From Fluoribacter gormanii (GTDB lineage: Bacteria > Pseudomonadota > Gammaproteobacteria > Legionellales > Legionellaceae), in assembly GCF_900156395.1 (NCBI RefSeq), contig NZ_FTNL01000004.1:1-64000 (forward strand): 64,000 bases of DNA. Reading direction: 5' to 3'. Position numbers and translations under genes: made by a program. Positions 42,432 through 52,064 of the stretch are shown here, one piece after another. Numbering within the stretch: position 1 is the first letter of the stretch; the number at the start of each line of letters is the position of its first letter. The notes under the pieces were generated by a model. The model saw nothing but the letters and a program-made list of their open reading frames with translations. It was not told the origin of the DNA and searched no databases.

Positions 42432-42815
42432 ATGGATGCTACAACTGTGCATCAACATTCCTTTCGTGTTTACGCTGAAGACGTAGACTACATGGGAATT
42501 GTTTATCATGCGAACTATCTTTGTTATTTTGAGCGAGCTCGAACAGAAATGTTAAGGCAAAATAATTTAATTCTCTCTGATTTAATGAAACAGGATACTC
42601 TTTTTGCCATATATGATGCACATGTTCGCTATAAATCACCAGCTCGATTAGATGATTTACTCACTGTTAAAACTCAAATCCAACAATTAGGAGCTTGTAG
42701 TTTTTTATTTGATCAGAACATGGAAAATCAACAAGGCAAAATAATTTGTGAAGCTAAAATTCAAGTGGTATGTGTGGATAGCAATTTGAAACCAAAGCGA
42801 TTTTCACTTGAGTAA
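42432..42815 (+). CDS. ybgC: Acyl-CoA thioesterase YbgC
   Basis: This 127-residue hotdog-fold thioesterase carries YAEDVDYMGIVYHANYL with the catalytic Asp (D..G.VYHANY). YbgC hydrolyses acyl-CoA and is the usual first gene of the tol-pal cluster, interacting with phospholipid synthesis at the membrane. It starts 3 bases after ruvB and lies 88 bases before tolQ. Confidence 0.92.
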   Translation: MDATTVHQHSFRVYAEDVDYMGIVYHANYLCYFERARTEMLRQNNLILSDLMKQDTLFAIYDAHVRYKSPARLDDLLTVKTQIQQLGACSFLFDQNMENQQGKIICEAKIQVVCVDSNLKPKRFSLE

Positions 42816-42903
42816 AGAGTTGTTATCGTTAGCAGGTTGTAGGTAAAAATTATAATCTGATGAAGATTAATAAAATAAGATCTTGGTACTGGAGATAATA
42901 TAA

Positions 42904-43578
42904 ATGGGTAATCAAGCAAATGTATTAATGTACTTTATGCAAGCAGGTCTAGTTGTTAAATCAGTCATGATGTTACTCGCTGCTGCTTCCATTACTTCAT
43001 GGACATTAATATTTCAACGCGCCTGGTTTTTTAATCGTAAAAAACAGCTCACAGATTCTTTTAATCAAAGATTTTGGGATAGTGGTGATTTAAGTAGACT
43101 TTATGCCGATATCGATAGTAACTCAGAAGAGCGAGATGGAATGGCAGCTATTTTTCATGCAGGCTTTAAAGAATTTGTACGGGCTAGAAAACTAGGCAAT
43201 GTAATTATTGAGCCCATCCAACGAGTTATGCAAATTACCCATGCAAAAGAAGCAGAAAAGCTGGAAAAACATTTACCTTTTTTTGCTTCCGTCGGCTCTA
43301 TTGCACCTTATGTAGGATTATTTGGTACTGTCTGGGGTATAATGACCTCATTTCAGGCATTAGGCCATGCTCAACAGGCAACCATTGCTATGGTTGCTCC
43401 AGGTATTTCTGAAGCTTTAGTAGCCACAGCTTTGGGCTTATTTACAGCAATACCAGCAGTTATTGCATATAACCGATATACAACGCGCGCTAATGATTTA
43501 TTAAATCGATTTGACTTGTTTCAGGAAGAATTAATATCGCTTATAGAACAACAAAACAGTGAAACTGTAAGAGGGTAG
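42904..43578 (+). CDS. tolQ: Tol-Pal system proton channel subunit TolQ
   Basis: The 224-residue protein has three membrane segments of the MotA/TolQ/ExbB family; the PYVGLFGTVWGIMTSF region and the final helix (ALGLFTAIPAVIAYNRY) are typical. With TolR it forms the inner-membrane proton channel that energises TolA for outer-membrane constriction at division. GGAGA precedes the ATG. Confidence 0.95.
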   Translation: MGNQANVLMYFMQAGLVVKSVMMLLAAASITSWTLIFQRAWFFNRKKQLTDSFNQRFWDSGDLSRLYADIDSNSEERDGMAAIFHAGFKEFVRARKLGNVIIEPIQRVMQITHAKEAEKLEKHLPFFASVGSIAPYVGLFGTVWGIMTSFQALGHAQQATIAMVAPGISEALVATALGLFTAIPAVIAYNRYTTRANDLLNRFDLFQEELISLIEQQNSETVRG

Positions 43579-43586
43579 AATTTGAA

Positions 43587-44045
43587 ATGATCAGAGCAAA
43601 AACCAAACGTGAGCGCCCCATATCAGAAATTAATGTCGTACCTTATATCGATGTAATGTTGGTTTTACTTGTTATCTTTATGATCACAGCACCAATGCTG
43701 AGTCAAGGAGTCACTGTAGATTTGCCTAAAGCCGCGAGCCAGAATCTGGCACCTACAGATAGAGAACCTATTATTGTTTCTGTGAATCAACAAGGTACTT
43801 ATTTTCTTAATATCAGCAGTACACCCGCGGAGCCTATCGAGTCACAAGCTTTAGTTGTTCGTGTTGCTGCAGAGTTGGAATTAGCAAAGCAATCGGGCCA
43901 AAAACTTAACGTTTTAGTGAAGGGAGATCAGGGAGTTGCATATGGCAAGGTTGTTCAGGCAATGGCCTTACTTAAGCAAGCAGGGGCAGAACAAGTAGGA
44001 TTATTGACTGATTCAGAGCAAGAAAAAACAGAGGGGCAAGCATGA
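43587..44045 (+). CDS. tolR: Tol-Pal system protein TolR
   Basis: The single N-terminal membrane segment contains the conserved proton-pathway Asp in VVPYIDVMLVLLVIFMI; the periplasmic part ends the 152-residue protein. It follows tolQ by 8 bases and overlaps tolA by 4 bases (ATGA). Confidence 0.95.
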   Translation: MIRAKTKRERPISEINVVPYIDVMLVLLVIFMITAPMLSQGVTVDLPKAASQNLAPTDREPIIVSVNQQGTYFLNISSTPAEPIESQALVVRVAAELELAKQSGQKLNVLVKGDQGVAYGKVVQAMALLKQAGAEQVGLLTDSEQEKTEGQA

Positions 44046-45034
44046 TAAGCGATCCAAGTTATCGTAAACCTTTTTTTGCCGCAATTGGCTTGCATCTCTT
44101 TTTAGTGGTGATGCTGTTGACTGAAAGCTCAAGCCAACGACCTGTTTTGACTGCAGAAACAAAGAACTCGCCTGGAGTGGAGCAGCCAATTGCCGTGACA
44201 CCACAAACTGAAATTGTGAAGGCAGTTAGTGTCGATAACAAACAGGTTATGGAAACTGTCAATCGCTTGAAGCAGGAGCGTGAGCAACAAAAAAGGGCCG
44301 AAATTAATCGACAAAATGAACTCAAGCGACAGGCTGAAGCGGCAAGGCAGCAAAGAATAAAAGAACAACAACAACTTGCTCGACTTAAAGAAGAAGCTAA
44401 TAGAATTGCTATTGCGCGTAAAAAACAAGCAGAAGAAGAAAAAAAGCGTTTAAAAAAACTTGAAGAGCAAAAGGCGTTGGAAGCCAAGCGAATTGAGGAT
44501 TTAAAAAAGCAAAAAGAAGAGTTGGTTAAGCAACAGAAACTTGAAGCGAAAAAGCTTGCTGATTTGAATAAGAAAAAAATGGCAGAGAAGGAGCAAGCTG
44601 AAAAATTAAAAGAGGAACAGGCCCAAAAAGAAAAGGCTGAGCTTGCAAAAGCAGAAATGGAACGAAAAAAACAAGCTGAAGCTGCAGCTGCAGCCAAACA
44701 AGCGCAAGCAGCAGAAAATGCCGCGAAGCAGGCACGTATTGCTGGTGAAGTTGATAAATATAAGGCGCTCATTGTTAATGCCATAGGAAGGAATTGGATA
44801 TTACCTGAAAATGTTGACAGTAGCTTATCAAGTCAATTCAGAATACGTCTTGCTCCCGATGGAATGGTATTAGAAGTTACTTTAACCCGTAGTAGCGGTG
44901 ATCCATTGCTTGATCGTTCAGCTCAAACTGCTATTTATAAAGCGTCACCACTACCTGTGCCCGCAGATCAAGAAACATTTAGTTTGTTTCGCGATATAAG
45001 TTTAACCGTTCGACCAGAACAAGTGAGGGGGTAA
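44042..45034 (+). CDS. tolA: Tol-Pal system protein TolA
   Basis: Residues about 10-25 are the membrane anchor. Residues 75-235 are a long Lys/Glu/Ala/Gln-rich helix (many KQAE and KKLEEQ-like repeats) that spans the periplasm. The C-terminal 90 residues form the TonB/TolA-C domain ([31 protein letters not shown]). TolA links TolQR to TolB/Pal. The strongly biased repeat region produces long open frames on the opposite strand that are not genes. Confidence 0.95.
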   Translation: MISDPSYRKPFFAAIGLHLFLVVMLLTESSSQRPVLTAETKNSPGVEQPIAVTPQTEIVKAVSVDNKQVMETVNRLKQEREQQKRAEINRQNELKRQAEAARQQRIKEQQQLARLKEEANRIAIARKKQAEEEKKRLKKLEEQKALEAKRIEDLKKQKEELVKQQKLEAKKLADLNKKKMAEKEQAEKLKEEQAQKEKAELAKAEMERKKQAEAAAAAKQAQAAENAAKQARIAGEVDKYKALIVNAIGRNWILPENVDSSLSSQFRIRLAPDGMVLEVTLTRSSGDPLLDRSAQTAIYKASPLPVPADQETFSLFRDISLTVRPEQVRG

Positions 45035-45039
45035 AACTC

Positions 45040-46299
45040 GTGATTAACCGAATTATTACACTGTTTTTAGTACTTTTTATGCAGCAAATTTTTGCTCTTG
45101 ATTTGGAATTAACCCAAGGGATTAATTCAGCGTTACCAATTGCAATCAATTCTTTTGGCTCAAATAGTACATCTCAGGAAATCGGACAAATTATTGAAAA
45201 TGACTTAAATTTATCAGGTCAGTTTCGAATTGTTTCTGGCCCACAAGGTGCTAACGCACAATCATCAATAAGTACTTTAAAACAACTCGGTGCTGACAGT
45301 GTTGTTACAGGACGTGTTAATCAGGTAGGAAGTCATTATGAGATCAGTTTTACTTTAACTGATGCTGTAGCTAATGGAGCGACTTTATTAACAAAAACAT
45401 ATCAAATCAGCGCCAACCAAATCAGGCCATTAGCTCATCATATTAGTGATGAAATATATCAAAAATTAACAGGTGAAAAAGGTATTTTCTCTACCCGAAT
45501 CGCTTATATTTCTGTCCAAAGAACTAGGAACAGTACCCGTTATTCGCTTGAAGTGGCTGATGCGGATGGACATAACCCACAAAGCTTATTGGTTTCATCC
45601 GAACCCATTATGTCTCCAGCGTGGGCTCCTGACGGAAAAACTATTTCTTATGTTTCTTTCGAGAAAAAAAGAGCTCAAATATTTACTGTTTCAGTGGAAA
45701 CAGGCCAAAGACGTTTAATTACCAGTTTCCCTGGAATTAACGGGGCACCTGCATGGTCACCTGATGGCAGGGAATTGGCTGTAGTGCTGTCCAAAAGTGG
45801 GACCCCCAAAATTTACAGTATAGATATCAATACCGGCAATATGAAACAATTAACCTTCGGTGACGCTATTGATACTGAACCACGTTATGCTCCAGATGGA
45901 AAAAGCCTGTTATTCACTTCAGGTAGAGGGGGTTCACCCCAGATATATCGCTTATCTTTAGCTAATGGCCAAGTGAGTCGAGTAACGTTTGAGGGCAACT
46001 ATAATGCGCGAGCTTCTTATACTCCAGATATGAAAAATATCATTATGTTGCATCGTGACGACAAGCAATTTAACATAGGTATGCAAAGTGCAAGTGGTGG
46101 GCCAATTGCCAGCCTCACATTCTCTGGTCGCGATGAGTCCCCATCTATTGCACCTAATGGTCGTTTAATACTGTATGCGACTCATAACCAAGATAAAGGT
46201 GTATTGGGTATCGTTTCACTGGACGGTAGAATAAGAATGAGACTTCCCGCACGAGAAGGAGATGTACAAGAGCCTGCGTGGTCTCCCTATTTGGGTTAA
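45040..46299 (+). CDS. tolB: Tol-Pal system protein TolB
   Basis: The signal peptide ([14 protein letters not shown]) is followed by the TolB N-terminal domain and a six-blade beta-propeller with repeats such as [21 protein letters not shown] and [13 protein letters not shown]. The start is GTG with GAGGGGG just upstream. TolB shuttles between Pal and the porin/TolA system. No pal gene follows; instead an S1/P1 nuclease gene begins 2 bases after the stop codon. Confidence 0.95.
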   Translation: MINRIITLFLVLFMQQIFALDLELTQGINSALPIAINSFGSNSTSQEIGQIIENDLNLSGQFRIVSGPQGANAQSSISTLKQLGADSVVTGRVNQVGSHYEISFTLTDAVANGATLLTKTYQISANQIRPLAHHISDEIYQKLTGEKGIFSTRIAYISVQRTRNSTRYSLEVADADGHNPQSLLVSSEPIMSPAWAPDGKTISYVSFEKKRAQIFTVSVETGQRRLITSFPGINGAPAWSPDGRELAVVLSKSGTPKIYSIDINTGNMKQLTFGDAIDTEPRYAPDGKSLLFTSGRGGSPQIYRLSLANGQVSRVTFEGNYNARASYTPDMKNIIMLHRDDKQFNIGMQSASGGPIASLTFSGRDESPSIAPNGRLILYATHNQDKGVLGIVSLDGRIRMRLPAREGDVQEPAWSPYLG

Positions 46300-46301
46300 T
46301 T

Positions 46302-47120
46302 ATGTCACGAATTATTTATGTACTTGTTTTGTGCTTAGGGTTTTTAAATAGCTATGCTTGGAATGCGGCAGGCCACAAGGTAGTGGCACAAATTGCCTAC
46401 GATAATTTATCACCAAAAGCGAAAGGCATGTGCTATAAATATCTTCGTTCGCATAGGTATAACACACCTAACTCAAGCTTTGTTAGTGCCTCGACTTGGA
46501 TGGATGATATTAGGTGGAGGGAAGTATATTGGTATGATGTAATGCATTATATCGATATTCCTTTCTCAAGTGATGGGACTCGGTTACCTCCAGTAGAAAG
46601 TACCAATGCAATAAAGGCAATTAAGCAAGCAAGAGCTGTTCTTACTTCTAAAAAAACGACTCCATCAGATAAAAAACTTGCATTACGGATGTTAATACAT
46701 ATCGCAGGTGATATTCATCAACCTTTACATGCCGTAACCCACGTCAGTGCTCAACACCCAAAAGGAGATCTAGGTGGTAATTTATTCTTTTTAGGGAAAA
46801 ACCCTGTGGGGGCTAATTTACATCAATACTGGGACAATGGAGCCGGTTTTTTTCTCGGGCAATATGATGAGACGCGAATTAAAAGTACAGCGCAGCAATT
46901 AGAACAAAAATTACCTTGTTCGGATATTGATGCCCAGATTAAACCTGCTAAATGGGCAAAAATGTCACATAAGCTGGCCTTAAAAAATGTTTATCAAATT
47001 AATCCTAATGAAACGCCTAGTGATAAATATCAAGAAAATGCTCAGCTATTAGTTCAAAAACAGGCTACATATGCAGGATGCCGGTTAGCTGCATTGCTGA
47101 ATAAGATTGCTCAAACATAG
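46302..47120 (+). CDS. Secreted S1/P1-type nuclease
   Basis: The frame is open into tolB, but the ATG at 46302 gives a proper signal peptide (IIYVLVLCLGFLNSYA) cleaved before WNAAGHKVVA. The mature N-terminal Trp, then His, Asp, HYIDIP, HIAGDIHQPLHAV, and HQYWDNG form the three-zinc site of the S1/P1 nuclease family. Such enzymes cut single-stranded RNA and DNA, and related bacterial ones act as phospholipase C. It starts immediately after tolB and is probably cotranscribed with the tol genes. Confidence 0.88.
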   Translation: MSRIIYVLVLCLGFLNSYAWNAAGHKVVAQIAYDNLSPKAKGMCYKYLRSHRYNTPNSSFVSASTWMDDIRWREVYWYDVMHYIDIPFSSDGTRLPPVESTNAIKAIKQARAVLTSKKTTPSDKKLALRMLIHIAGDIHQPLHAVTHVSAQHPKGDLGGNLFFLGKNPVGANLHQYWDNGAGFFLGQYDETRIKSTAQQLEQKLPCSDIDAQIKPAKWAKMSHKLALKNVYQINPNETPSDKYQENAQLLVQKQATYAGCRLAALLNKIAQT

Positions 47121-47284
47121 TTTTTTTGTACTCTTCAAAAAGAAAGTTCAGTTAACTGTTGCGATAGCTGAAAATGACTCAGTGAATGTGCGATGTGTAG
47201 AAAACTCAAGGCTCGTCCGCGGCATGTAGGCGGCGAGCTGAATTGTCAGCAGCCGCTAATTATTTAATCGTATTTTCAATATAT

Positions 47285-48181
47285 TCAAGATTTTTTTTGT
47301 GCAAAATTATCTTCTGGGACATCGTCAAGATTTTCTTGTAATGCTAATTGGTCGTAGAGCTCAATTAGCTTACCGATTAATTTAGGAAATTTATTCTCGA
47401 GCTGTTCCTTTTTTTTCACATTCTTATTATGCTGCCATAGCGTGAATTTATCAGGGCTATTAAGTGTCGAATACGCTTTTTTGTGTGTTATTTCAAAATT
47501 TTTTTCTGCTTTTTCAAGGTCTGCTATATTTTTATTGAAATCCTTGACCAGCTTATTGAATGGAAGCGAAAATTCAACGCTTTTGCCCTCATGTAATTTG
47601 ATTTTTAGACTGATTAACTCAACAAAAATATTAAACAGCCATTGATAATGCAATAAATCGAATAAATCTAGTTTGTAACAAAGACACGGAGCTAAATTGT
47701 TTTGCAAAAGTTTGATTGCTTGTTCTGATGAGCTGGGGGCTTCAAATAAAGGTAGCTGTCTTCGAGTATTTTTTGTAAAGAAGGGAATAATTGAATATTT
47801 TGTTGTGTCTGTTATTGCTGGTTTAGCACATAATTCTTCACTAACCCAGGGTATCGTTTCCTTACAAAGATATAGATGGAGTTTATATTGCTTTTTTGCA
47901 TGTTTCTTCAGGTAAAAAGCAAGTTTTTCTTCTTCTGTACTCGCTATCCCTGTGTTTATAACCTCGATTTTAAGTTGATTACTTTGAGATTGATAATGCT
48001 CTATAACAGTTTGAGCTTCAGTATCATCAAATACCACAAATTTAGTTTGGTGCGCTTTCTTAAACTCATCATCATTAAGTAAAATAATCACATTTGAAAT
48101 ACCTACTTTATCAAGTTGGTATAAGTGTCCAAAAGGGATATTGCTATATTCTACGTTTGACCAAATTACTGCAGTTTTCAT
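47285..48181 (-). CDS. Hypothetical protein, 298 aa
   Basis: No family is recognised. The N-terminal 100 residues look like an alternating strand/helix domain (KTAVIWSNVEYSN; NVIILLNDDEF; QLKIEVINTG), the middle has no motif, and residues about 205-285 are a Lys/Glu-rich coiled-coil. The tail is acidic (LQENLDDVPEDNFAQ). Neighbours are unrelated housekeeping genes. The soluble, coiled-coil, acid-tailed character would fit a Dot/Icm substrate, but nothing proves it. Confidence 0.55.
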   Translation of the reverse strand: MKTAVIWSNVEYSNIPFGHLYQLDKVGISNVIILLNDDEFKKAHQTKFVVFDDTEAQTVIEHYQSQSNQLKIEVINTGIASTEEEKLAFYLKKHAKKQYKLHLYLCKETIPWVSEELCAKPAITDTTKYSIIPFFTKNTRRQLPLFEAPSSSEQAIKLLQNNLAPCLCYKLDLFDLLHYQWLFNIFVELISLKIKLHEGKSVEFSLPFNKLVKDFNKNIADLEKAEKNFEITHKKAYSTLNSPDKFTLWQHNKNVKKKEQLENKFPKLIGKLIELYDQLALQENLDDVPEDNFAQKKS

Positions 48182-48373
48182 ATATATTTACAATCAAGTT
48201 AGCATGCATATTTATTAAATATAGCTCAGGAAATTGAACGAGGTTTTGAAAAGGTTTTTCCATTTAATTCGCATTTAATAAATGAAGAAAAGCAGAATAT
48301 AAATACTGTGCTATATTTTAGAGGCAATTGTTTAAAAATAGGATTTTATCCTCAACAAAAAGGAATTATAAAA

Positions 48374-48661
48374 ATGAATAAATTATTTGCAAAGATTGGT
48401 ATATTTAGCTTATTAATGAGTGTTTCATTATTTGGTTGGACAGGACCCTGTAAAGCCATTGCAATTACTTGTATGCAAAATGGTTACTATAAGGGCGGGG
48501 AGAATGCGGGGAAAGAGTTAATCAAAGACTGTGTTTTACCTGTAGCAATGGGTAATAAAAGATTACCAAATACCAATTTTAGTCCAGAACAATTGCAACA
48601 ATGCAAAATGAAGTTAGCTGAAAAAATAAAAAGTAAAGTGCAACAAAAAATGCAACAGTAA
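48374..48661 (+). CDS. Small secreted cysteine-containing protein
   Basis: The frame is open from 48308, but the ATG at 48374 has AAGGAA upstream and starts a clear signal peptide (AKIGIFSLLMSVSLFGW). The mature part is about 73 residues with four Cys (GPCKAIAITC, IKDCVL, QQCKMK), likely two disulfides, and a basic, Gln-rich helical tail. It is probably a periplasmic or secreted protein; no family is recognised. A strong terminator follows. Confidence 0.65.
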   Translation: MNKLFAKIGIFSLLMSVSLFGWTGPCKAIAITCMQNGYYKGGENAGKELIKDCVLPVAMGNKRLPNTNFSPEQLQQCKMKLAEKIKSKVQQKMQQ

Positions 48662-48666
48662 CATCT

Positions 48667-48696
48667 AAAATCCTCTCCGTCCAGGGAGAGGATTTT
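48667..48696. terminator. Strong bidirectional terminator
   Basis: AAAATCCTCTCC pairs perfectly with GGAGAGGATTTT around a 6-base loop, between the small secreted-protein gene and the convergent pdhC. A runs and T runs on both sides allow it to work in both directions. Confidence 0.85.
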
Positions 48697-48701
48697 CTAC
48701 C

Positions 48702-49817
48702 TTAATCTTTTTGTAATGATTCCATCACCGCCCCTAAGAAACGAGTTGCTTCGCCTCCAGTGACTGCTCTGTGATCAAAACTTAGCGATAGGGGCAGTAT
48801 ATTATGTGCTTCTACAGTTCCTTGGGGCGTGACAACAGCTCCTTGATAGAGTCTACCCACAGCTAAAATGGCAACCATTGGTGGAACAATAATCGGACTT
48901 GCAAAGCGTCCGGCAAATTTGCCAAAATTAGAAAGGGTTATGGTTGCTCCCTTCAATTTATCTGCCGTAATTTCTCGATTACTTACAGATTTTTTAAAAT
49001 CATTGATCATTTTACGCAGATCGGTATCGGAAAGTTTTGCTGCATCATGAATAACAGGTACAAACAAACCTTCGTCATTATCCATGGCTAAACCGAGGTG
49101 TACCTGATCAAAACATTGACGTGCACTATGTTTGGTATCAAACCATGCATTTAAAGCGGGTTCTTTGTTTGCAGCATGGATTATTGCGCGAACAAGGCGA
49201 ACTGTAATATCAGTACCTGGCTTCCATGCACTAATATCCGCTTCATCAAAAATACTTACAGGAACAATTTCGGCGTGAGATTGAACCATACTGTTGAGCA
49301 TTGCACGTCTTACTCCACGCAGAGGTTCAAAGCCGGCAGGAACTTCAGAGTTTTTATCTGCTTGTGCCTGAACATCATTACGAGTAATGACACCAAATTC
49401 TCCAGTCCCTTTAACTGTAGATAAATCAACACCAAGTTTTTTAGCAAGCATTTTAACTGCTGGTGTTGTCTTGATACGATTTCTACTGCTTTGTTGAGCG
49501 CCAATAGTGAAGTTATCTTCAAAAGTTTCACTACTTTCTTCTAAGTTACCAACAACTGTTCCTTTATCTGCAGCCTTGGCACTTGTTGATTCAAACGCTA
49601 CCAAAGGTTCACCCGTTTTGATGACATCTCCAGGCTTGCCATATAATTTGCTAATAGTTCCAGACTGAGGACAAGGTACATCAACCACTGCTTTTGCAGT
49701 TTCCATAGAAACCAAAGGTTGATCTGCTACTACTGTATCACCTTCCTTGACAAACCATTCATGAATCTCAGCATCCGGTAGGCCTTCACCCAAATCAGGT
49801 AGATTGAATATATTCAT
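48702..49817 (-). CDS. pdhC: Pyruvate/2-oxoacid dehydrogenase E2 (dihydrolipoamide acyltransferase)
   Basis: Residues 1-75 form one lipoyl domain with the lipoyl Lys in VSMETAKAVVDV. A peripheral-subunit-binding domain follows (about 110-150, VKMLAKKLGVDLSTVKGTG). The catalytic domain ends with LSFDHRAVTGGEATRFL, containing the His of the DHRxxxGG site. At 371 residues with one lipoyl domain it is the compact type. It lies 2 bases after pdhB; GGAG precedes the ATG. The acyl specificity (pyruvate or branched-chain) cannot be settled from motifs. Confidence 0.88.
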   Translation of the reverse strand: MNIFNLPDLGEGLPDAEIHEWFVKEGDTVVADQPLVSMETAKAVVDVPCPQSGTISKLYGKPGDVIKTGEPLVAFESTSAKAADKGTVVGNLEESSETFEDNFTIGAQQSSRNRIKTTPAVKMLAKKLGVDLSTVKGTGEFGVITRNDVQAQADKNSEVPAGFEPLRGVRRAMLNSMVQSHAEIVPVSIFDEADISAWKPGTDITVRLVRAIIHAANKEPALNAWFDTKHSARQCFDQVHLGLAMDNDEGLFVPVIHDAAKLSDTDLRKMINDFKKSVSNREITADKLKGATITLSNFGKFAGRFASPIIVPPMVAILAVGRLYQGAVVTPQGTVEAHNILPLSLSFDHRAVTGGEATRFLGAVMESLQKD

Positions 49818-49819
49818 TA

Positions 49820-50794
49820 TTACTCCATTATGCTCATAACGCTGTTTTTAATACGTGTAACACTGGGTATGTATTGTTTTTCCAATTGGAAATATGGCAT
49901 CACAGTATCATATCCAGTTACCCGTTGAACCGGAGCCATTAAATCAGTCATAGAATTTTCCATAATCTGGGCTGAAATTTCGGCACCAACCCCACAAGTT
50001 TTTGCTCCCTCGTGAACGATAACACAACGCCCCGTTTTCTCTACTGAGGTTAGAATTGTTTCTATATCTAGTGGTTTAATTGTTGCTACATCAATTACCT
50101 CACAAGAAATTCCTTCGTCACCCAATTGTTTGGCTGCTTGTTGCGTTTCGTGAATACTAGCCCCCCAACTTACTAATGTGACGTCATCACCTTGTTGCAA
50201 TGTAAAACATTTTCCTAGAGGCAGAGCCTCACCATTATCTTCAACAGGTTGTTTGACCAAACGATAAATTCGCTTTGGTTCAAGAAAAATCACTGGATCT
50301 GGATTACGCATAGCGGCCAGGAGCAAGCCATAAGCGCGCCTAGGGGAGGAGGGAATCACTACCTGCAAACCCGGAATATGAGCAAATAATGCTTCGGTGC
50401 TTTCTGAATGATGCTCTGGAGCTCTGATACCGCCACCAAAAGGAGCTCGGAACACAAGCGGGCAGTGCAGTCGTCCTCGCGTCCTATTACGCATACGAGC
50501 AGCATGAGAAATAATTTGGTTCATGGCTGGGTAGATAAATCCCATAAATTGGAATTCAGCAACAGGCTTCAGCCCCTGTATTGACATACCAATTGCTAAA
50601 CCAGCAATCATTGACTCTGCCAAAGGAGTATCAAAAACTCTTTTTTCTCCGAATCGTTCTTGTAATCCTACTGTAGCACGGAAGACACCACCATTTTTAC
50701 CGACATCCTCTCCAAAAACCACTACATTTTCATCATGAGCTAACTCATAAGCCAAAGCCTGAGTTACCGCCTCAATTAAAGTAATATCAGGCAT
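49820..50794 (-). CDS. pdhB: Pyruvate dehydrogenase E1 component, beta subunit
   Basis: The transketolase-type pyrimidine-binding domain carries VVVFGEDVGKNGGVF (the catalytic Glu region) and EFQFMGFIYPAMNQI; the C-terminal domain has VSWGASIHET and VIDVATIKPLD. It forms an alpha2beta2 E1 with PdhA. It overlaps pdhA by 8 bases. Confidence 0.9.
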   Translation of the reverse strand: MPDITLIEAVTQALAYELAHDENVVVFGEDVGKNGGVFRATVGLQERFGEKRVFDTPLAESMIAGLAIGMSIQGLKPVAEFQFMGFIYPAMNQIISHAARMRNRTRGRLHCPLVFRAPFGGGIRAPEHHSESTEALFAHIPGLQVVIPSSPRRAYGLLLAAMRNPDPVIFLEPKRIYRLVKQPVEDNGEALPLGKCFTLQQGDDVTLVSWGASIHETQQAAKQLGDEGISCEVIDVATIKPLDIETILTSVEKTGRCVIVHEGAKTCGVGAEISAQIMENSMTDLMAPVQRVTGYDTVMPYFQLEKQYIPSVTRIKNSVMSIME

Positions 50795-51860
50795 GAGTTG
50801 CTTCCTCCATAGCTATTGCACGTTGTTCCACTAAATATTCAGGTAGTTCCGCATAATGATAATCAAAAATACTACTAATCGGTTGTGTCTCCATACTTAA
50901 ATATTCATTAACGGCTTCTTCTACCTCTTTAGAACACTGGATTACCAAACTCTCTTCATCTTGTGCATCCCAGATTTTTTGTTCTATCAGAAACTCTTTA
51001 AATCGTGATATGGGTTCTTTCGGTTTTGCCTTTTCAACTTCCTGACATGGTTGATATCGAGTTGCATCATCGGCTGTTGTATGATCCGATAAACGGTAAG
51101 AAAGGGCTTCAATTAAAGTCGGACCTTCACCACGGCGTGCTTTTTCAATCGCATCACCAATAACCTGTCTTGTTGCCAGAATATCATTACCGTCAATTTG
51201 CATACCTGTAAAACCAGCGGCTATAGCTTTCTGTGCAATAGTTTGTGAACCAGTCTGTTGATCTCTGGGGACTGAAATAGCCCATTGGTTGTTATTAACT
51301 ATAAAAACAACAGGTAACTTCCAAGTACCTGCAACATTTATGGCCTCGTAGAAATCACCTTCTGAAGTACCACCTTCACCCAGGCATACTACAGCTACAC
51401 GTGGCTGATTTCTGTATTGGAAGGCAAATGCAACGCCTGCTGCATGCAAGCATTGAGAAGCGATAGGCACACATATTGGTAAGTCTTTTGAATTACATGA
51501 AAACTGGCTGCCACGCTCATCTCCACCCCAAAAAGCCAAGATTTCAGACATTTTTACGCCGCGTTGAAATTGAGCAGCGTAATCTCGGTAATAAGGTACA
51601 AACACGTCTTCAGGGCGCATTGCATGGCCTATAGCTGCTGAAATTGCTTCTTGTCCATTAATCGGGGCATAAGTTCCCATTTTACCTGTTCTTTGTAAAG
51701 CAATAGCTTTTTTATCAAAGGTACGTGTAAGAACCATGATTTTATAAAGTTCTTTGAGTGCAGAATGATTATGGGCAAAAGGGGGTAGTTGACCGACCAG
51801 TTTTCCATGTTCATTTAAAAACTGAGTATATGTAATATCAAATTGAGCAACTGTTGCCAT
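50787..51860 (-). CDS. pdhA: Pyruvate dehydrogenase E1 component, alpha subunit
   Basis: The frame is open from 51896, but the ATG at 51860 has AAGGAG upstream and starts MATVAQFDIT. The thiamine diphosphate motif is GEGGTSEGDFYEAINVAGTW with the ending NNNQWAIS; the phosphorylation-loop-like YRLSDHTTADDATRY follows. It decarboxylates pyruvate (or a branched 2-oxoacid) and passes the acyl group to the E2 lipoyl arm. First gene of pdhA-pdhB-pdhC; no E3 gene is adjacent. Confidence 0.88.
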   Translation of the reverse strand: MATVAQFDITYTQFLNEHGKLVGQLPPFAHNHSALKELYKIMVLTRTFDKKAIALQRTGKMGTYAPINGQEAISAAIGHAMRPEDVFVPYYRDYAAQFQRGVKMSEILAFWGGDERGSQFSCNSKDLPICVPIASQCLHAAGVAFAFQYRNQPRVAVVCLGEGGTSEGDFYEAINVAGTWKLPVVFIVNNNQWAISVPRDQQTGSQTIAQKAIAAGFTGMQIDGNDILATRQVIGDAIEKARRGEGPTLIEALSYRLSDHTTADDATRYQPCQEVEKAKPKEPISRFKEFLIEQKIWDAQDEESLVIQCSKEVEEAVNEYLSMETQPISSIFDYHYAELPEYLVEQRAIAMEEATHA

Positions 51861-52064
51861 ATAAGGCTCCTTGTCAATAAAGCGTTTGCATAGCATACTC
51901 AGAAATTAATTCAAAAACCAGAGAATAAGTAAGAAACTTGTAGCCTTACTGAGACATAAAGGAACCCGCGAAATGTCTAAAATACTAATCCCCAGGTTTC
52001 GCTTTGCCTCACCAAGTATCTATATTAAAGTAAGTTATTGTAATAATTAGCTAAGAGGAATATT

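Noticed and set aside
44059..44784. Long minus-strand open frame (241 codons) rich in Ser, Phe, Ala and Cys
   Set aside because: It is the antisense shadow of the Lys/Glu/Ala-rich helix of tolA; composition and lack of a ribosome site argue against a gene.
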